A stretch of 64,000 nt of DNA from Ligilactobacillus pabuli (GTDB taxonomy: Bacteria; Bacillota; Bacilli; Lactobacillales; Lactobacillaceae): the NCBI RefSeq assembly GCF_022836475.1, contig NZ_BQXH01000002.1:110451-174450 (forward strand), read 5' to 3'. The notes below the pieces were generated by a model, which saw only the letters and a program-made list of their open reading frames with translations, ran no database searches and was not told the DNA's origin. Below, one piece after another: positions 37,296 through 46,377 of this stretch. Both the position numbers and the translations under genes were made by a program. Position 1 is the stretch's first letter; every line of letters starts with the position of its first letter.

Positions 37296-38474
37296 TTATC
37301 TAACTCGGATTGCGAACTGTGGACGGTAACCAGAAACTGAACCTGTGGAAACTTTTTGGCCAGGTGCTGGTGCGTGCACATATCTGCCGCCGCCTAAAGC
37401 AATCGCAACATGGTATGAGCCACCGCGACCACCCCAGAAGTACAGATCACCTGCTTGGGCTTGTCCCAGTGGGATCGGTGTCCCGGCACTTTCCTGAGCT
37501 GAAGTGACCCGTGGCATTGATTTGCCAAATTTGCCAAAGACATATTGAACAAAACCTGAGCAGTCAAAACCGGCTGGAGTTGTACCGCCGTACTTATAAG
37601 GTGTCTTGTTAACAAATGACAGTGCGTAACTTGTCACTGAGCCATATGAAGCTGCTGGGGCTGGTGAATATGCCGGCTGGCTGGCAGCTGGACGACGAGT
37701 GTTATTATTATGACTAGCAGGCTGACTGGCCTGAGCTGGTTGACTGGCATTGTTAGCAGGACTAGCAGCCAAATCAACTGACTGGCTCTGAACTGCTGGT
37801 GCTGGAGTTGTTTCGGCAACCGAAGTCTTAGCTGTATCAGCGGCTTTTTCAGCGGCTTCAACTGTTTTAGCTTGTTCAGCAGCTTTTGCAGCTGCTTCCG
37901 CTGCTTTAGCAGCCTTTTGAGCAGCTTCATCTTCCCGGTTCTTTTGCGCATTTAAATCAGCCCGTTTGGCATCCAAATTAGCACTAGCTTGCATTAACTG
38001 GATCCGCAGAGTTTCTTGTTTTTTAATTGAAGTCTTCAAAGCTGATTGTTCAGTTTCGATGGCAGCTTTATCTGCTTTTTGTTGTTCCATTGCTTGGTTA
38101 TTAGCGTGAACCACCGTTGCAACAGTCACCGTCCGACTAACAGCGTCGGAAAAATTATTAGAGTCCGCCACAAACTTTAAGACAGAGCCAGAATTATTGA
38201 TCTGAGCTGAGCGTGCTTGTTTAGCGAGTTGATCATTTCTCTGGGCAATTTTATCTTTTAAATCTGCAATTTTTTTCGTTTTAGTTGCTTGTAATTTTGT
38301 GTTACTGCTAATTTTTGTTTCAGCTGCTGACATTTTTTGCTTGGCAGCGGCGAGTTCCGTATTAACTTGATTTAAATCAGAGGTTGTATCAGCGGAAATA
38401 CTTGGAGCAACAACGCTCATCAACGTCACTGTAGCTAATACTATGGCACTTTTACTAATGAAATTCTTTTTCAT
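37296..38474 (-). CDS. Secreted NlpC/P60 peptidoglycan hydrolase with PcsB-like coiled coil
   Basis: A 392-residue exported protein. Signal peptide (about 1-28, ending SISADT); a long coiled coil with PcsB-like features (about 30-220, including SVLKFVADSNNFSDAVSRTVTV); an Ala/Gln/Ser-rich linker; and a C-terminal NlpC/P60 endopeptidase domain (about 280-392) with Cys in GFDCSGFVQY and His in YHVAIALGGG. Likely cuts stem peptides during cell division. Its N-terminal half closely matches the gene at 38841, whose catalytic domain is different. A WalR-type box lies upstream (38566-38582). Confidence 0.92.
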   Translation of the reverse strand: MKKNFISKSAIVLATVTLMSVVAPSISADTTSDLNQVNTELAAAKQKMSAAETKISSNTKLQATKTKKIADLKDKIAQRNDQLAKQARSAQINNSGSVLKFVADSNNFSDAVSRTVTVATVVHANNQAMEQQKADKAAIETEQSALKTSIKKQETLRIQLMQASANLDAKRADLNAQKNREDEAAQKAAKAAEAAAKAAEQAKTVEAAEKAADTAKTSVAETTPAPAVQSQSVDLAASPANNASQPAQASQPASHNNNTRRPAASQPAYSPAPAASYGSVTSYALSFVNKTPYKYGGTTPAGFDCSGFVQYVFGKFGKSMPRVTSAQESAGTPIPLGQAQAGDLYFWGGRGGSYHVAIALGGGRYVHAPAPGQKVSTGSVSGYRPQFAIRVR

Positions 38475-38785
38475 GCTTTTAATCCCCTATGTATAATTTT
38501 TTGAGTTAATTTGTCTTTTCTGAAGCCTACGAGATAAATACTAGCATCAAGTTCAAACAATAACAATTACAGAAATTTTACAAATTGGTCTAAGCCAGTC
38601 CATAAAATCGCCCAAATAACACAGAAAGATTTCACACTTTTCTTTAGTAAGTATATCTAATCACGCCAAAGTTTTATTTAGCAAGTTTTCTTGTGATTTT
38701 CATTACTAAATCTTTTGTAAAAAACCATGTAACATTTTGTAATATAAACTAAATATTACTACCCGCAACTTCAAGTTCTGCCCAC
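38475..38785. other. Promoter region of the NlpC/P60 gene
   Basis: Besides the WalR-type box, the minus strand shows TTGTTA, a 17-base spacer and TAGTAT immediately downstream of the box. A second, imperfect TGTAAC-N4-TGTAAT pair occurs on the plus strand near 38728-38743. The remainder is AT-rich and shows no gene. Confidence 0.6.
38566..38582 (-). promoter_or_regulatory. WalR-type box upstream of the NlpC/P60 gene
   Basis: TGTAAA-ATTTC-TGTAAT on the minus strand is an exact match to the WalR (YycF) consensus TGTWAH-N5-TGTWAH. It directly abuts the -35 element. Confidence 0.75.
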
Positions 38786-38815
38786 AAAAAAAGACCGCCT
38801 AAGTAGACGATCTTT
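38785..38815 (-). terminator. Terminator of the CHAP gene
   Basis: AAAGATCG/GCGGTCTTT stem followed by a T run on the minus strand, about 26 bases after the stop. Confidence 0.75.
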
Positions 38816-38840
38816 AAACAGATTATTTGTTAATTTCTTT

Positions 38841-39983
38841 TTATGGATGGATGTAAGCCATTGCAGCACCGGCTGAAAGAGTCTGTGTGTTAGGTCCCAT
38901 TGGGTTAGAGAAGCCTGTCCCACCCTGTTGGATAGTAACTGAGCTGCCATTAACACCAACGACATAAGCAACATGACCGTAACCTGGTGCGGCGATCCAG
39001 CCACCAACACTAGAACCACCGGCATAAACGGCAACTGAACCAACTGCAGGTGTGTGATCTACACGGAAGCCAGCAGCTGCGGCTGAGCCAGCCCATTCTT
39101 GACCGTTACCCCAGTAACCGCCGACCCAAGGAGCAACCATCTTAACGTAGTAAGTACATTGACCTGCTGGGTAACCGTTAGGACCGCCGCCCTTGCCATG
39201 GCTAGTTCCGCCAAGTTGAACTTGTTCAACTTTAACTTGAGTCTTTTGTGCTGAACCATTGTCACGACCATTATGACCAGTCAAATCATTTTGCTTGTCA
39301 CGGTTAGCTTGATCTTGATCAGCATTAGCTGCGCGGTTAGCATCAGCTACCAAGCGACCTGCTTTTTCAGTATCTTTGGTCTTCTTGGCATCATTAGCAG
39401 CTTTACGGGCTGCTTCAGCATTAGCTTTAGCAGTAGCATCTTCGCTATTCTTCTTAGCAGTTAATTCAGCCTTTTCAGCACCAAGTTCAGCTTGGTTCCG
39501 TAATAAGGATAATTTTTCATCTTTTTGTGCCTTAACTGACTTTGTCAGTGCAGCTTGTTCAGTTTCAACTTGAGCCTTGTCATCTTTTTGTTGTTGCATT
39601 GCTTGGTTATTTGCACCAACGATGCGGGCAACTGTGACAGAACGGCCAACAGCGTCAGAAAAGCTATCAGAATCGCTGACAAATTTCAACATTGAGTTTG
39701 AGCTGTTTAATTGAGCTGATTGAGCTTGCTTTTTCAATTGAGCATCACGCTTAGCAATGTCTGATTTCAAATCATTGATCTTTTGTGATTTTTCCATCTG
39801 GACTTTGGTTGCAGCGTCAATTTTCTTTTGCGAAGCTGAAATTTTTTCTTCAACTTGAGAAATTTTGCTATTGACGTCGTTCAAATCAGAGGTTGTGTCA
39901 GCTAAAACGCTGGGTGCCACAACGCTCATAGTTGTGACTGTTGCCAAGACGATGGCACATTGACTAAGTAAGTTCTTCTTCAT
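38841..39983 (-). CDS. Secreted CHAP-domain peptidoglycan hydrolase with PcsB-like coiled coil
   Basis: A 380-residue exported protein with a signal peptide (about 1-29, ending VLADT), a PcsB-like coiled coil (30-215) and a C-terminal CHAP amidase/endopeptidase domain (about 265-380). Its Cys is in AGQCTYYVK and its His in GHVAYVVG; GNGQEWAG and AYIHP are also typical. It is the paralogue of the neighbouring NlpC/P60 protein: signal peptide and coiled coil align throughout, catalytic domains do not. AGGAG precedes the ATG. The WalR-type box is at 40090-40106. Confidence 0.93.
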   Translation of the reverse strand: MKKNLLSQCAIVLATVTTMSVVAPSVLADTTSDLNDVNSKISQVEEKISASQKKIDAATKVQMEKSQKINDLKSDIAKRDAQLKKQAQSAQLNSSNSMLKFVSDSDSFSDAVGRSVTVARIVGANNQAMQQQKDDKAQVETEQAALTKSVKAQKDEKLSLLRNQAELGAEKAELTAKKNSEDATAKANAEAARKAANDAKKTKDTEKAGRLVADANRAANADQDQANRDKQNDLTGHNGRDNGSAQKTQVKVEQVQLGGTSHGKGGGPNGYPAGQCTYYVKMVAPWVGGYWGNGQEWAGSAAAAGFRVDHTPAVGSVAVYAGGSSVGGWIAAPGYGHVAYVVGVNGSSVTIQQGGTGFSNPMGPNTQTLSAGAAMAYIHP

Positions 39984-40319
39984 GAAATATGTTCTCCTAA
40001 GTAATCTGTTTTAATTTTATTTTTTAGTTAAATTATGTTTCGCTTAAATACCACGATTTCTATAATAGCATTGTTAGTTTGAGATAACCATTACATTATA
40101 TTTACAAAAACTAATGCAAACGGCCAGAAAACGGCTCTTATATTACAAAAATGTTTCACAAACGTAAAAACACAAAAGTTGCTCAGAAACAAACATCTGG
40201 AATATCAACCTTTTAGCCCATTTTAGCGGGCTTTTTAGATTTTGCGCAATTTTTAAGGATTATTACAAACAAATTGAATTAATACCGACAAATTTACCAA
40301 ATTTGCTGAATTTTGTCCG
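39984..40319. other. Promoter region of the CHAP gene
   Basis: Beyond the WalR-type box, TGGTTA, a 17-base spacer and TATTAT form the likely promoter on the minus strand. A further isolated TTTGTAATAA (about 40259-40268, minus strand) is present. The rest is AT-rich without a gene. Confidence 0.6.
40090..40106 (-). promoter_or_regulatory. WalR-type box upstream of the CHAP gene
   Basis: TGTAAA-TATAA-TGTAAT on the minus strand exactly matches TGTWAH-N5-TGTWAH. It abuts the -35 just as the box upstream of the NlpC/P60 gene does. Confidence 0.75.
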
Positions 40320-40364
40320 TAAAAAAAGACCCGATCATTTAAAATTACCGCAATGATTGGGCCC
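40320..40364 (-). terminator. Terminator of the AEC transporter gene
   Basis: AATCATT/AATGATCGGGTC-type stem (GACCCGATCATT with AATGATTGGGCCC) followed by seven T on the minus strand. Confidence 0.8.
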
Positions 40365-40378
40365 TTCAAGCAAAAAAA

Positions 40379-41314
40379 CTACCCGATTCCTTGAGTTAAA
40401 ATCATTAAAATTGGCACCACTAATAAGGATAAAAAGGTCGTTTCGGTGACCATCACTGACGCATAATCAGCATCAGCATCATATAAACGAGCGACAACTG
40501 GTGCATTAGTCATGACTGGCATCGCCGCTTGCATTATGAAAACTTGCTTCATTAACACTGGCAAATGAGTCGGCAGTAATAATAAGGCTAAAACCAGCGG
40601 TGCGATCACAAAACGTCCAAGCAAGATCAACCAATTATCCTTGTGTAAAGTCAGCTGCTTTAAGCCTGCTCGGTAAATGCAGATCCCGATAAATAACATG
40701 GATAAAGGTGTTGTTAAATTGCCTAAGTATTGAAAATCCTTGGCTAAAAATAACGGCAGTTTCACCTGAGCTAGAACTAACAAAACACCCACGATAAAGC
40801 CTAACAAAGGCGGTGAAAAAATCTTGCCCAGTGTCTTTTTCCAACTAAAATCAACGGCTTTAGCCCCGTCTTTTTGAATGAAATAAGTCCCGATCGTCCA
40901 AAAAATCGTGGTGTTTGCCATGTAATAAATCAAAACAAACGGAATACTCTTATCACCAAACAAGGCCTGGTTGATCGGCAAACCAACAAAAACGGTATTG
41001 GAATTAAAAAACATTGAGGCAAACAAGCCCTGGTGACTTGGGTCAACCTTAAAGACCCGGATCACAATGAGTGAGATGACCATTAAAATCATCATTGATA
41101 AGACTGGAAAAACCAGGTCCGGCACCATCGTCAACATCTGGTGTGCACTAAACCTGCTGGTGATCGTTTGAATCATGTAACACGGCAAGGCAATTTGCGT
41201 CACCAGCCGCGCTAATAACTTATCAGTTGTTCCCGGAAACCAGCCACGAGCTGCCAAGACATAACCGACAATGATCAGGCCTAAAATAATAATTACGCCT
41301 GAAATACTATGCAT
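40379..41314 (-). CDS. AEC family transporter (auxin efflux carrier/malate permease type)
   Basis: About 311 residues with ten predicted hydrophobic segments in two halves, of the AEC/BASS-like fold (PF03547). Family members move malate or other organic acids; the substrate here is unknown. Conserved ALPCYMIQTI near the N-terminus and FNSNTVFVGLPINQALFG in the middle are typical. ATG 41314 follows GGGGAT; a GTG start four codons upstream (41326) is also possible. Confidence 0.85.
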   Translation of the reverse strand: MHSISGVIIILGLIIVGYVLAARGWFPGTTDKLLARLVTQIALPCYMIQTITSRFSAHQMLTMVPDLVFPVLSMMILMVISLIVIRVFKVDPSHQGLFASMFFNSNTVFVGLPINQALFGDKSIPFVLIYYMANTTIFWTIGTYFIQKDGAKAVDFSWKKTLGKIFSPPLLGFIVGVLLVLAQVKLPLFLAKDFQYLGNLTTPLSMLFIGICIYRAGLKQLTLHKDNWLILLGRFVIAPLVLALLLLPTHLPVLMKQVFIMQAAMPVMTNAPVVARLYDADADYASVMVTETTFLSLLVVPILMILTQGIG

Positions 41315-41591
41315 AAAAATCCCCACAACAAATTCTTCTCTCTATTTAAAGTGTATCTTCAAAAAATACTAACAATTCGAGTATAGCACGGCAAGCACTG
41401 TGGTGAAAGCGCAAGTGTCACGGGCAAGCACTGTCATTTAGTCCCACCCAGCAAACAAGCAGTGTTCCTTTGTGCACCCATTTGCCATTCTTATTTCTTA
41501 AAAATCGCCAAAGCTAACAAAATTTCATTTAAAAAAAAGGCCTCAACGTGTATAATTTCACTTAGGTTTGAAAAAAATGAAGGAGTACCTT

Positions 41592-42815
41592 ATGGCTAAT
41601 AAAAAAAATAACGACGATGAGTATTACAGTTCCAACTTACGACGTCACCCTGAAACTACTCATCAAGCTAAGCCCAACCATTCTTTGCGCAAAAAGATCT
41701 GTGCGATCCTGCTCGTGGTCTGCTTAGTAGTAATTTATGGTGGAACCGCCTATGCTTCACACATGTTGCATTCTGCCAAAAACACCCTCAATGATACTTA
41801 TACTAAAACTAACGTTAAAAAATTACGTGATGTTTCCGACGTGATCAAAAACAAAAAGCCGTTTTCACTGTTGATCCTGGGAACCGATACTGGTGACCTG
41901 GGTCGCTCTGATACCGGCCGGACTGATACGCTGATCGTAGCGACTGTCAATCCCGCCAAAAAACGGGTCACGTTGACTTCGATTCCGCGAGATACCGAAG
42001 TGCGCATCGCCGGCTCGGACAATTCTTACGATAAGATCAACACAGCTTACACAATCGGCGGTGTCTCAACGGCAATCAAGACGGTACAAAATACGCTCCA
42101 CGTTCCGATCGACTATTACGTCTTGGTCAACATGGGCGGCTTGCGCAAAATCGTGGATGCCGTCGGCGGCGTTACTGTGACCCCACCATTGACCTTCAAG
42201 TATGAAGACGCCAACGTAACAAAGGGCCAAAAAGTAAAGTTGAATGGGAAACAAGCTCTAGCATACTCACGGATGCGCTATGATGATCCTGAAGGTGACT
42301 ACGGCCGCCAGAAACGGCAAAAACAAATTATCAGTGCCATCATTGATCAGGCGATCAGTATTTCTTCAATCACTCGTTTCCAAGAACTATTGAAGTCAAT
42401 TGAAAGTAACATGCAAACAGACCTGACCTATAATGATATGCTCACCATCGTCAGCAACTACAAGGATGCCGCTAAGTCCGTCGATTCCTACACAGTCCAC
42501 GGTGATGATGCCATGTTAAGCGGTTCTTCTTATCAAATTGCTTCGAAAGAAGAAAAAGAAAAGGCTTCGAAACGGATCCGCAATCAGTTAAACCTCGAAC
42601 CATCGACCGAAGAATTCACGAACCCGATCGAAAGTGACGGTTCAGCTGGTACTGCCGGTCAAAATAACGGACAAGCCGCTGACCAAGGCCAAGCCAACAA
42701 TGGTGCCTACGATGGAACGTACGCTGCGCCAAGCTACCAGCAAGACTATTCCAATCAACAAGACTATTCCAATCAACAGCCTGCTGATCAATACGGCTAT
42801 TACGGTGGTTATTAA
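41592..42815 (+). CDS. LytR-CpsA-Psr (LCP) family wall-polymer ligase
   Basis: A 407-residue membrane-anchored protein attaching wall teichoic acid or polysaccharide to peptidoglycan. Basic cytoplasmic N-terminus, one transmembrane helix (about 33-55), then the LCP domain with SDTGRTDTLIVATVNP, LTSIPRDTEV and the Arg-rich YSRMRYDDPEGDYGRQKRQ. The C-terminal tail (about 350-407) is Gln/Ala/Tyr/Gly-rich with a repeated QQDYSN. ATG 41592 follows AAGGAG; -10 TATAAT at 41551-41556. Confidence 0.92.
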   Translation: MANKKNNDDEYYSSNLRRHPETTHQAKPNHSLRKKICAILLVVCLVVIYGGTAYASHMLHSAKNTLNDTYTKTNVKKLRDVSDVIKNKKPFSLLILGTDTGDLGRSDTGRTDTLIVATVNPAKKRVTLTSIPRDTEVRIAGSDNSYDKINTAYTIGGVSTAIKTVQNTLHVPIDYYVLVNMGGLRKIVDAVGGVTVTPPLTFKYEDANVTKGQKVKLNGKQALAYSRMRYDDPEGDYGRQKRQKQIISAIIDQAISISSITRFQELLKSIESNMQTDLTYNDMLTIVSNYKDAAKSVDSYTVHGDDAMLSGSSYQIASKEEKEKASKRIRNQLNLEPSTEEFTNPIESDGSAGTAGQNNGQAADQGQANNGAYDGTYAAPSYQQDYSNQQDYSNQQPADQYGYYGGY

Positions 42816-42836
42816 GCCCAAACGAGCAATCTAACT

Positions 42837-42872
42837 AAGAACTCTATCTGAAAAGGTCGGGTTCTTTTTTTC
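42837..42872 (+). terminator. Terminator of the LCP gene
   Basis: AAGAACTC/GGGTTCTT stem with a T run of seven. Confidence 0.75.
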
Positions 42873-42981
42873 GCCAAAATTTGAGGGACTGACCAAATCA
42901 GGCAAACTTCTGCGGGGATTTCCGTTTGCCGACGGAAGTCCATCCGGCTTGCGGGTCATTCCCGCGGCGCCCCCTGTTTCT

Positions 42982-43100
42982 TAGTCGGGCTACGTGAAAC
43001 AGAATGTTCCGTCCATCCAAACCTCACCTTCAATGCCAAATACACATTAAAGGCCAGGCTCTGATGGTACTCGCTTTCTCCCGTTTTTCTTCGCCCTGTG
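42982..43100 (-). ncRNA. Candidate structured RNA repeat, copy 9
   Basis: P1 GGGC/GCCC, P2 GAAAC/GTTT, P4 CCATC/GATGG, P5 CCTCACCTTCAATG with CATTAAAGGCCAGG. P3 is partial. A decayed end of a further unit is visible at about 42960-42977. Confidence 0.75.
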
Positions 43101-43104
43101 TATT

Positions 43105-43223
43105 TAGTTGGGCTACGTGAAACAGAATGTTCCGTCCATCCAAGCCTCACCTTCAATGCCAAATACACATTAAAGGCCAGGCTCTGATGGTACTCGCTAT
43201 CTCCCGTTTTACTTCGCCCTGTG
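43105..43223 (-). ncRNA. Candidate structured RNA repeat, copy 10
   Basis: Nearly identical to copy 9 (123-bp step). P1 GGGC/GCCC and P4 CCATC/GATGG are kept. It lies beyond the tRNA-Leu terminator. Confidence 0.75.
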
Positions 43224-43238
43224 TATTTTTTCTGCACG

Positions 43239-43274
43239 AAAAAAGCCGCTGAAAACATTTCTGCTTTCAACGAC
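43239..43274 (-). terminator. Terminator downstream of tRNA-Leu
   Basis: GTCGTTGAAAGC pairs with GTTTTCAGCGGC on the minus strand, then six T. Confidence 0.8.
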
Positions 43275-43283
43275 TTGCTTTGA

Positions 43284-43368
43284 TGCGGGTAAATGGATTC
43301 GAACCATCACGAGCGCAATGCTCACCAGATCCTTAGTCTGACGCGTCTGCCAATTCCGCCATACCCGC
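43284..43368 (-). tRNA. tRNA-Leu (anticodon AAG)
   Basis: An 85-nt class II tRNA. Acceptor GCGGGTA pairs with TACCCGC, discriminator A; D arm GCGGAATTGGCAGACGC; anticodon stem CAGA/TCTG enclosing the loop CTAAGGA (anticodon AAG); a long variable arm; T arm ATGGTTCGAATCCAT. The CCA end is not encoded (TCA follows). An A34 anticodon for CUN leucine codons is typical of lactobacilli, where A34 may be converted to inosine. Confidence 0.95.
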
Positions 43369-43418
43369 GACAACAAAAATAATTGTACCAAAGTTTTGCC
43401 AGTTATGCAAGAGTTTTT

Positions 43419-43883
43419 TTATTTCGGCGCCAGCTCTCGCATTAATTTTAAGTGGCCGTGACACTTCGAACAAACATAACGGGAAACATCGATCCGCCGC
43501 ACACGAGGATATTCTTGCCCGCATGCCAAACACTGGTATAAATAACGGCGTTTAGGCCGTTGCCGTTTCGCTGGTGCCGGTGCAAAGCGTGAACCGCCCA
43601 CCGCTTGCAGCAGCTGCTTGAACTCAGGGTCTTTGTGCTGGTAACCTGACTGCATCAAATGTAAGTGGTAATGGCAGAGTTCATGCTTGATCACTCCCAC
43701 TAAAGTGGCCTCATCATGCTCACTCAGCATTTTCGGGTTAATTTCGATCTGATGATTTTGCAGCAAGTAGCGCCCGCCAGTGGTTCTTAACCGCGTGTTG
43801 AACCGTGCTTGGTGTTGAAAAGGTCGGCCAAAACTAACCTGTGAAATTTGCTGGACCAGAGCTTGTAATTGTTGATCTGTCAT
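43419..43883 (-). CDS. SprT-like zinc metalloprotein
   Basis: A 154-residue SprT/SprL family protein. The zinc-metalloprotease motif HELCHYH (HExxH) is followed by a second His-rich segment and a C-terminal zinc ribbon (CLAC...CSKC). Bacterial members of this family have no firm function. Upstream is divergently transcribed recQ; downstream is tRNA-Leu. Confidence 0.88.
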   Translation of the reverse strand: MTDQQLQALVQQISQVSFGRPFQHQARFNTRLRTTGGRYLLQNHQIEINPKMLSEHDEATLVGVIKHELCHYHLHLMQSGYQHKDPEFKQLLQAVGGSRFAPAPAKRQRPKRRYLYQCLACGQEYPRVRRIDVSRYVCSKCHGHLKLMRELAPK

Positions 43884-43982
43884 AAGCTACCATGACCTTT
43901 CAGAAAAATTGGCTGGAGGACTAAAAAAGCCAGCGATAAAATGCTAAAATTTAAGGTGAAGTTTTTTGAAAGGAGCTTTCTT

Positions 43983-45749
43983 TTGACCCCACATGATATT
44001 CTCAAAAAATACTACGGTTATTCCGAGTTTCGACCGGGCCAAGAACAAATTATCAACCAAGTTCTCAATGGTCAAAACACGCTGGCAATCATGCCGACCG
44101 GTGGCGGAAAATCACTGTGTTACCAAGTACCAGCCCTACTTTTAGAAGGCTTGACACTGGTTGTTTCCCCATTAATTTCTTTAATGAAAGACCAGGTCGA
44201 TTCCTTACAAGACAGTGGGATCAGCGCTGGCTTCATCAACAGCTCGCAAGACTGGCCCACGACTCGATCGATTTTAAGCCAAGCCGCTCGCGGACAACTC
44301 AAGCTCTTGTACGTTGCTCCCGAACGCCTGGAACAGCCAGGTTTCATGCAACAATTACAACACTTAAATGTCCAGCTGGCCGCCATCGACGAAGCCCACT
44401 GTATCTCCCAGTGGGGGCACGATTTTCGAAAAAGTTATCTCTCGTTGAGTTCTATTTTACCACAAATTCAATCGCACCCGACCGTGATCGCCTTGACTGC
44501 GACGGCGACTACCGAAGTGGCAGCTGATATCAGAGAACGGCTCAATATTCCCGCAGAAAATGAGATCACCACGGGATTCGCACGCCCGAACCTGGCATTC
44601 CAGGTCGTCAAAGGCCAGAATAAGAATGATTTTATTTTAAAGTACGTCCAGGCAAACAAGCAGTCGGCCGGTATTATTTACGCTGCGACTCGCAAGAAAG
44701 CGGAACAAATTGGCGCAATGTTGACCAAAGCTGGGATCCGAGCAGGAGTTTATCATGCTGGTCTACCAGACGCAATCAAAAAACAAACTCAAGAAGATTT
44801 CTTATTTGATCGCTTAGCGGTCATTGTGGCAACCAACGCTTTTGGCATGGGAATCGATAAGAGCAACGTCCGCTATATTATCCACGCCCAGGCCCCGGGA
44901 AGTTTAGAGGCCTACTATCAGGAAGCTGGTCGGGCGGGACGCGATGGTGCCAACGCTGAAGCAATTTTACTTTATGCCGCACAAGACATGCAAATTCAAC
45001 GGCTTTTTGCGGAAAATTCAGATGCGGATGAAAAACATAAGGCAGTTATTTACCATAATATCCAAAGCATGGTCAACTACGTCAACACCCAGCAGTGCTT
45101 GCAACAGTTCATCGTCAACTATTTCGGCCAGGACATGTCCCCTTGTGGAACTTGTTCTAACTGTACCGACGAACGCGAAGAAACCGACGTGACAGTTAAC
45201 GCGCAAAAGATCCTGTCGTGCGTGATCCGGATGCACCAGCGTTACGGCAGAAAACTAGTCGCCCAGGTCTTAGCTGGTTCCAAAGCCAAGCGGGTCACCG
45301 AGCTCGGCCTGACTTCTTTGACCACTTATGGCATAATGCACAATGTCAAGGCCAATCAAATTGAAGAACTGATCGACTACCTGACCGCAAGCGGCTATTT
45401 AACCATGCCGGATCCGCAATACCCGACTCTACACGTTACGGCCTTAGGGGCAGCTGTCTTGCATGGCGAAAAAGACGTCACCAGAAAAGTTACGGTGATC
45501 AAACAACATAGTGCGGCACCGGTCGACTCAGAACTTTTCGAACATTTACGCGCCCTTCGCTACGAACTGGCCGAGAAACAAAATGTACCGCCTTACGTCA
45601 TCTTTTCCGACCAGACGCTCCGCGAAATGTGCAGTGCTTTACCAACTAACGATGAAGAAATGTTAGCCATCAAAGGAGTTGGCCAGGCTAAAATTGCCAA
45701 ATACGGCCCGCAATTTTTGGCAGCCATCGCCAAATACCGTCATGCATAA
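43983..45749 (+). CDS. recQ: ATP-dependent DNA helicase RecQ
   Basis: A 588-residue RecQ helicase in recombinational repair. Walker A MPTGGGKS (about 37-44), [14 protein letters not shown] (DEAH box and aromatic-rich loop), zinc-binding Cys set (CLQQF...CGTCSNC), winged helix, and a C-terminal HRDC domain (about 510-588). TTG start at 43983, 7 bases after AAAGGAG; upstream in-frame codons are not homologous. Length is normal for the family. Confidence 0.95.
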   Translation: MTPHDILKKYYGYSEFRPGQEQIINQVLNGQNTLAIMPTGGGKSLCYQVPALLLEGLTLVVSPLISLMKDQVDSLQDSGISAGFINSSQDWPTTRSILSQAARGQLKLLYVAPERLEQPGFMQQLQHLNVQLAAIDEAHCISQWGHDFRKSYLSLSSILPQIQSHPTVIALTATATTEVAADIRERLNIPAENEITTGFARPNLAFQVVKGQNKNDFILKYVQANKQSAGIIYAATRKKAEQIGAMLTKAGIRAGVYHAGLPDAIKKQTQEDFLFDRLAVIVATNAFGMGIDKSNVRYIIHAQAPGSLEAYYQEAGRAGRDGANAEAILLYAAQDMQIQRLFAENSDADEKHKAVIYHNIQSMVNYVNTQQCLQQFIVNYFGQDMSPCGTCSNCTDEREETDVTVNAQKILSCVIRMHQRYGRKLVAQVLAGSKAKRVTELGLTSLTTYGIMHNVKANQIEELIDYLTASGYLTMPDPQYPTLHVTALGAAVLHGEKDVTRKVTVIKQHSAAPVDSELFEHLRALRYELAEKQNVPPYVIFSDQTLREMCSALPTNDEEMLAIKGVGQAKIAKYGPQFLAAIAKYRHA

Positions 45750-45767
45750 GTTAATCTTTTATAAAAA

Positions 45768-45821
45768 AACGTGGTTGAAATATCCCTTGTGTAGGTGCAT
45801 GGGATTCAACCACGTTTTTTT
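45768..45821 (+). terminator. Terminator of recQ
   Basis: Perfect 12-bp AACGTGGTTGAA/TTCAACCACGTT stem with a second internal ATCCC/GGGAT pairing, then seven T. Confidence 0.9.
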
Positions 45822-45887
45822 GTTGCTCAGCTGGCTTGCTGTTGGTTGATTCGGACATTACTTTGCGGTAACAATGTTGGAGTCTCA

Positions 45888-46116
45888 TATTGCGGACGTC
45901 GTTTTGGTCAAACAACGGTCATATTTCACTTTGCGGTCGTCGTTTGAGCAAAACAGCGGTCGCATTTCTCTTTGTGGTCGTTGTTTGAGCAAAACAGCGA
46001 TCGCATTTCTCTTTGCGGTCGTCGTTTCAGCGAAACAGCGGTCGCATTTCTCTTTGTGGTCGTTGTCTGAGCAAAACAGCGGTCGCATCATCTCAGTCTG
46101 CGGTCATTGTCTGAGC
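45888..46116. repeat. 41-bp tandem hairpin array, family A (about 5-6 units)
   Basis: Units of about 41 bp: TTTGCGGTCGTCGTTTGAGC followed by AAAACAGCGGTCGCATTTCTC. The GTTTGAGCAAAAC core forms a tight hairpin. The TTTGCGGTCG...GGTCGCATT frame is shared with 285-495 and 21025-21425. It lies past the recQ terminator. Confidence 0.85.
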
Positions 46117-46132
46117 AACTAGCAATTCAAAC

Positions 46133-46183
46133 AAAAAAACAGGACTCAGCATAGCTATAACACTTGCTGAACCCTGTTTTTTT
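46133..46183. terminator. Bidirectional terminator downstream of the 46501 gene
   Basis: AACAGGACTCAGCA pairs with TGCTGAACCCTGTT, flanked by A and T runs of seven. On the minus strand it ends the transcript of the gene at 46501 after its RNA repeats. Confidence 0.85.
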
Positions 46184-46186
46184 AAG

Positions 46187-46249
46187 TGAGTTTGGTGAAG
46201 CAGAGATTCCAATCGATCCTGTCTCTTAACCGCTTTGTTCCACTCTGTG
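46187..46249 (-). ncRNA. Internally deleted structured RNA repeat
   Basis: Both ends of the element are present (GAGTTTGGTGAAGCAGAGATTCC and CTCTTAACCGCTTTGTTCCAC halves) but P4 and P5 are replaced by a few bases. P2 (AAGC/GCTT) and P3 (AGAGA/TCTCT) can still pair. Confidence 0.6.
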
Positions 46250-46253
46250 ATTG

Positions 46254-46373
46254 TAGTCGAGTTCCAAAACTCAGAAAATTCCGCTCAACCTGCTTTCTGT
46301 CACGATGCCCAAAACGCATCATGCCCGGAAGCCTGTTGATGCTCGTCTTCTAAACGAGTTTTTCCACTCTGTG
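46254..46373 (-). ncRNA. Candidate structured RNA repeat, copy 11
   Basis: P1 GAGT/ACTC, P2 AAACTC/GAGTTT, P4 TCAAC/GTTGA, P5 of the GCTTTCTGTCACGATGC type also seen in copies 7 and 8. P3 (AGAAAA/TCTTCT) pairs fully only with a G-U on the minus strand. Confidence 0.8.
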
Positions 46374-46377
46374 ATTG

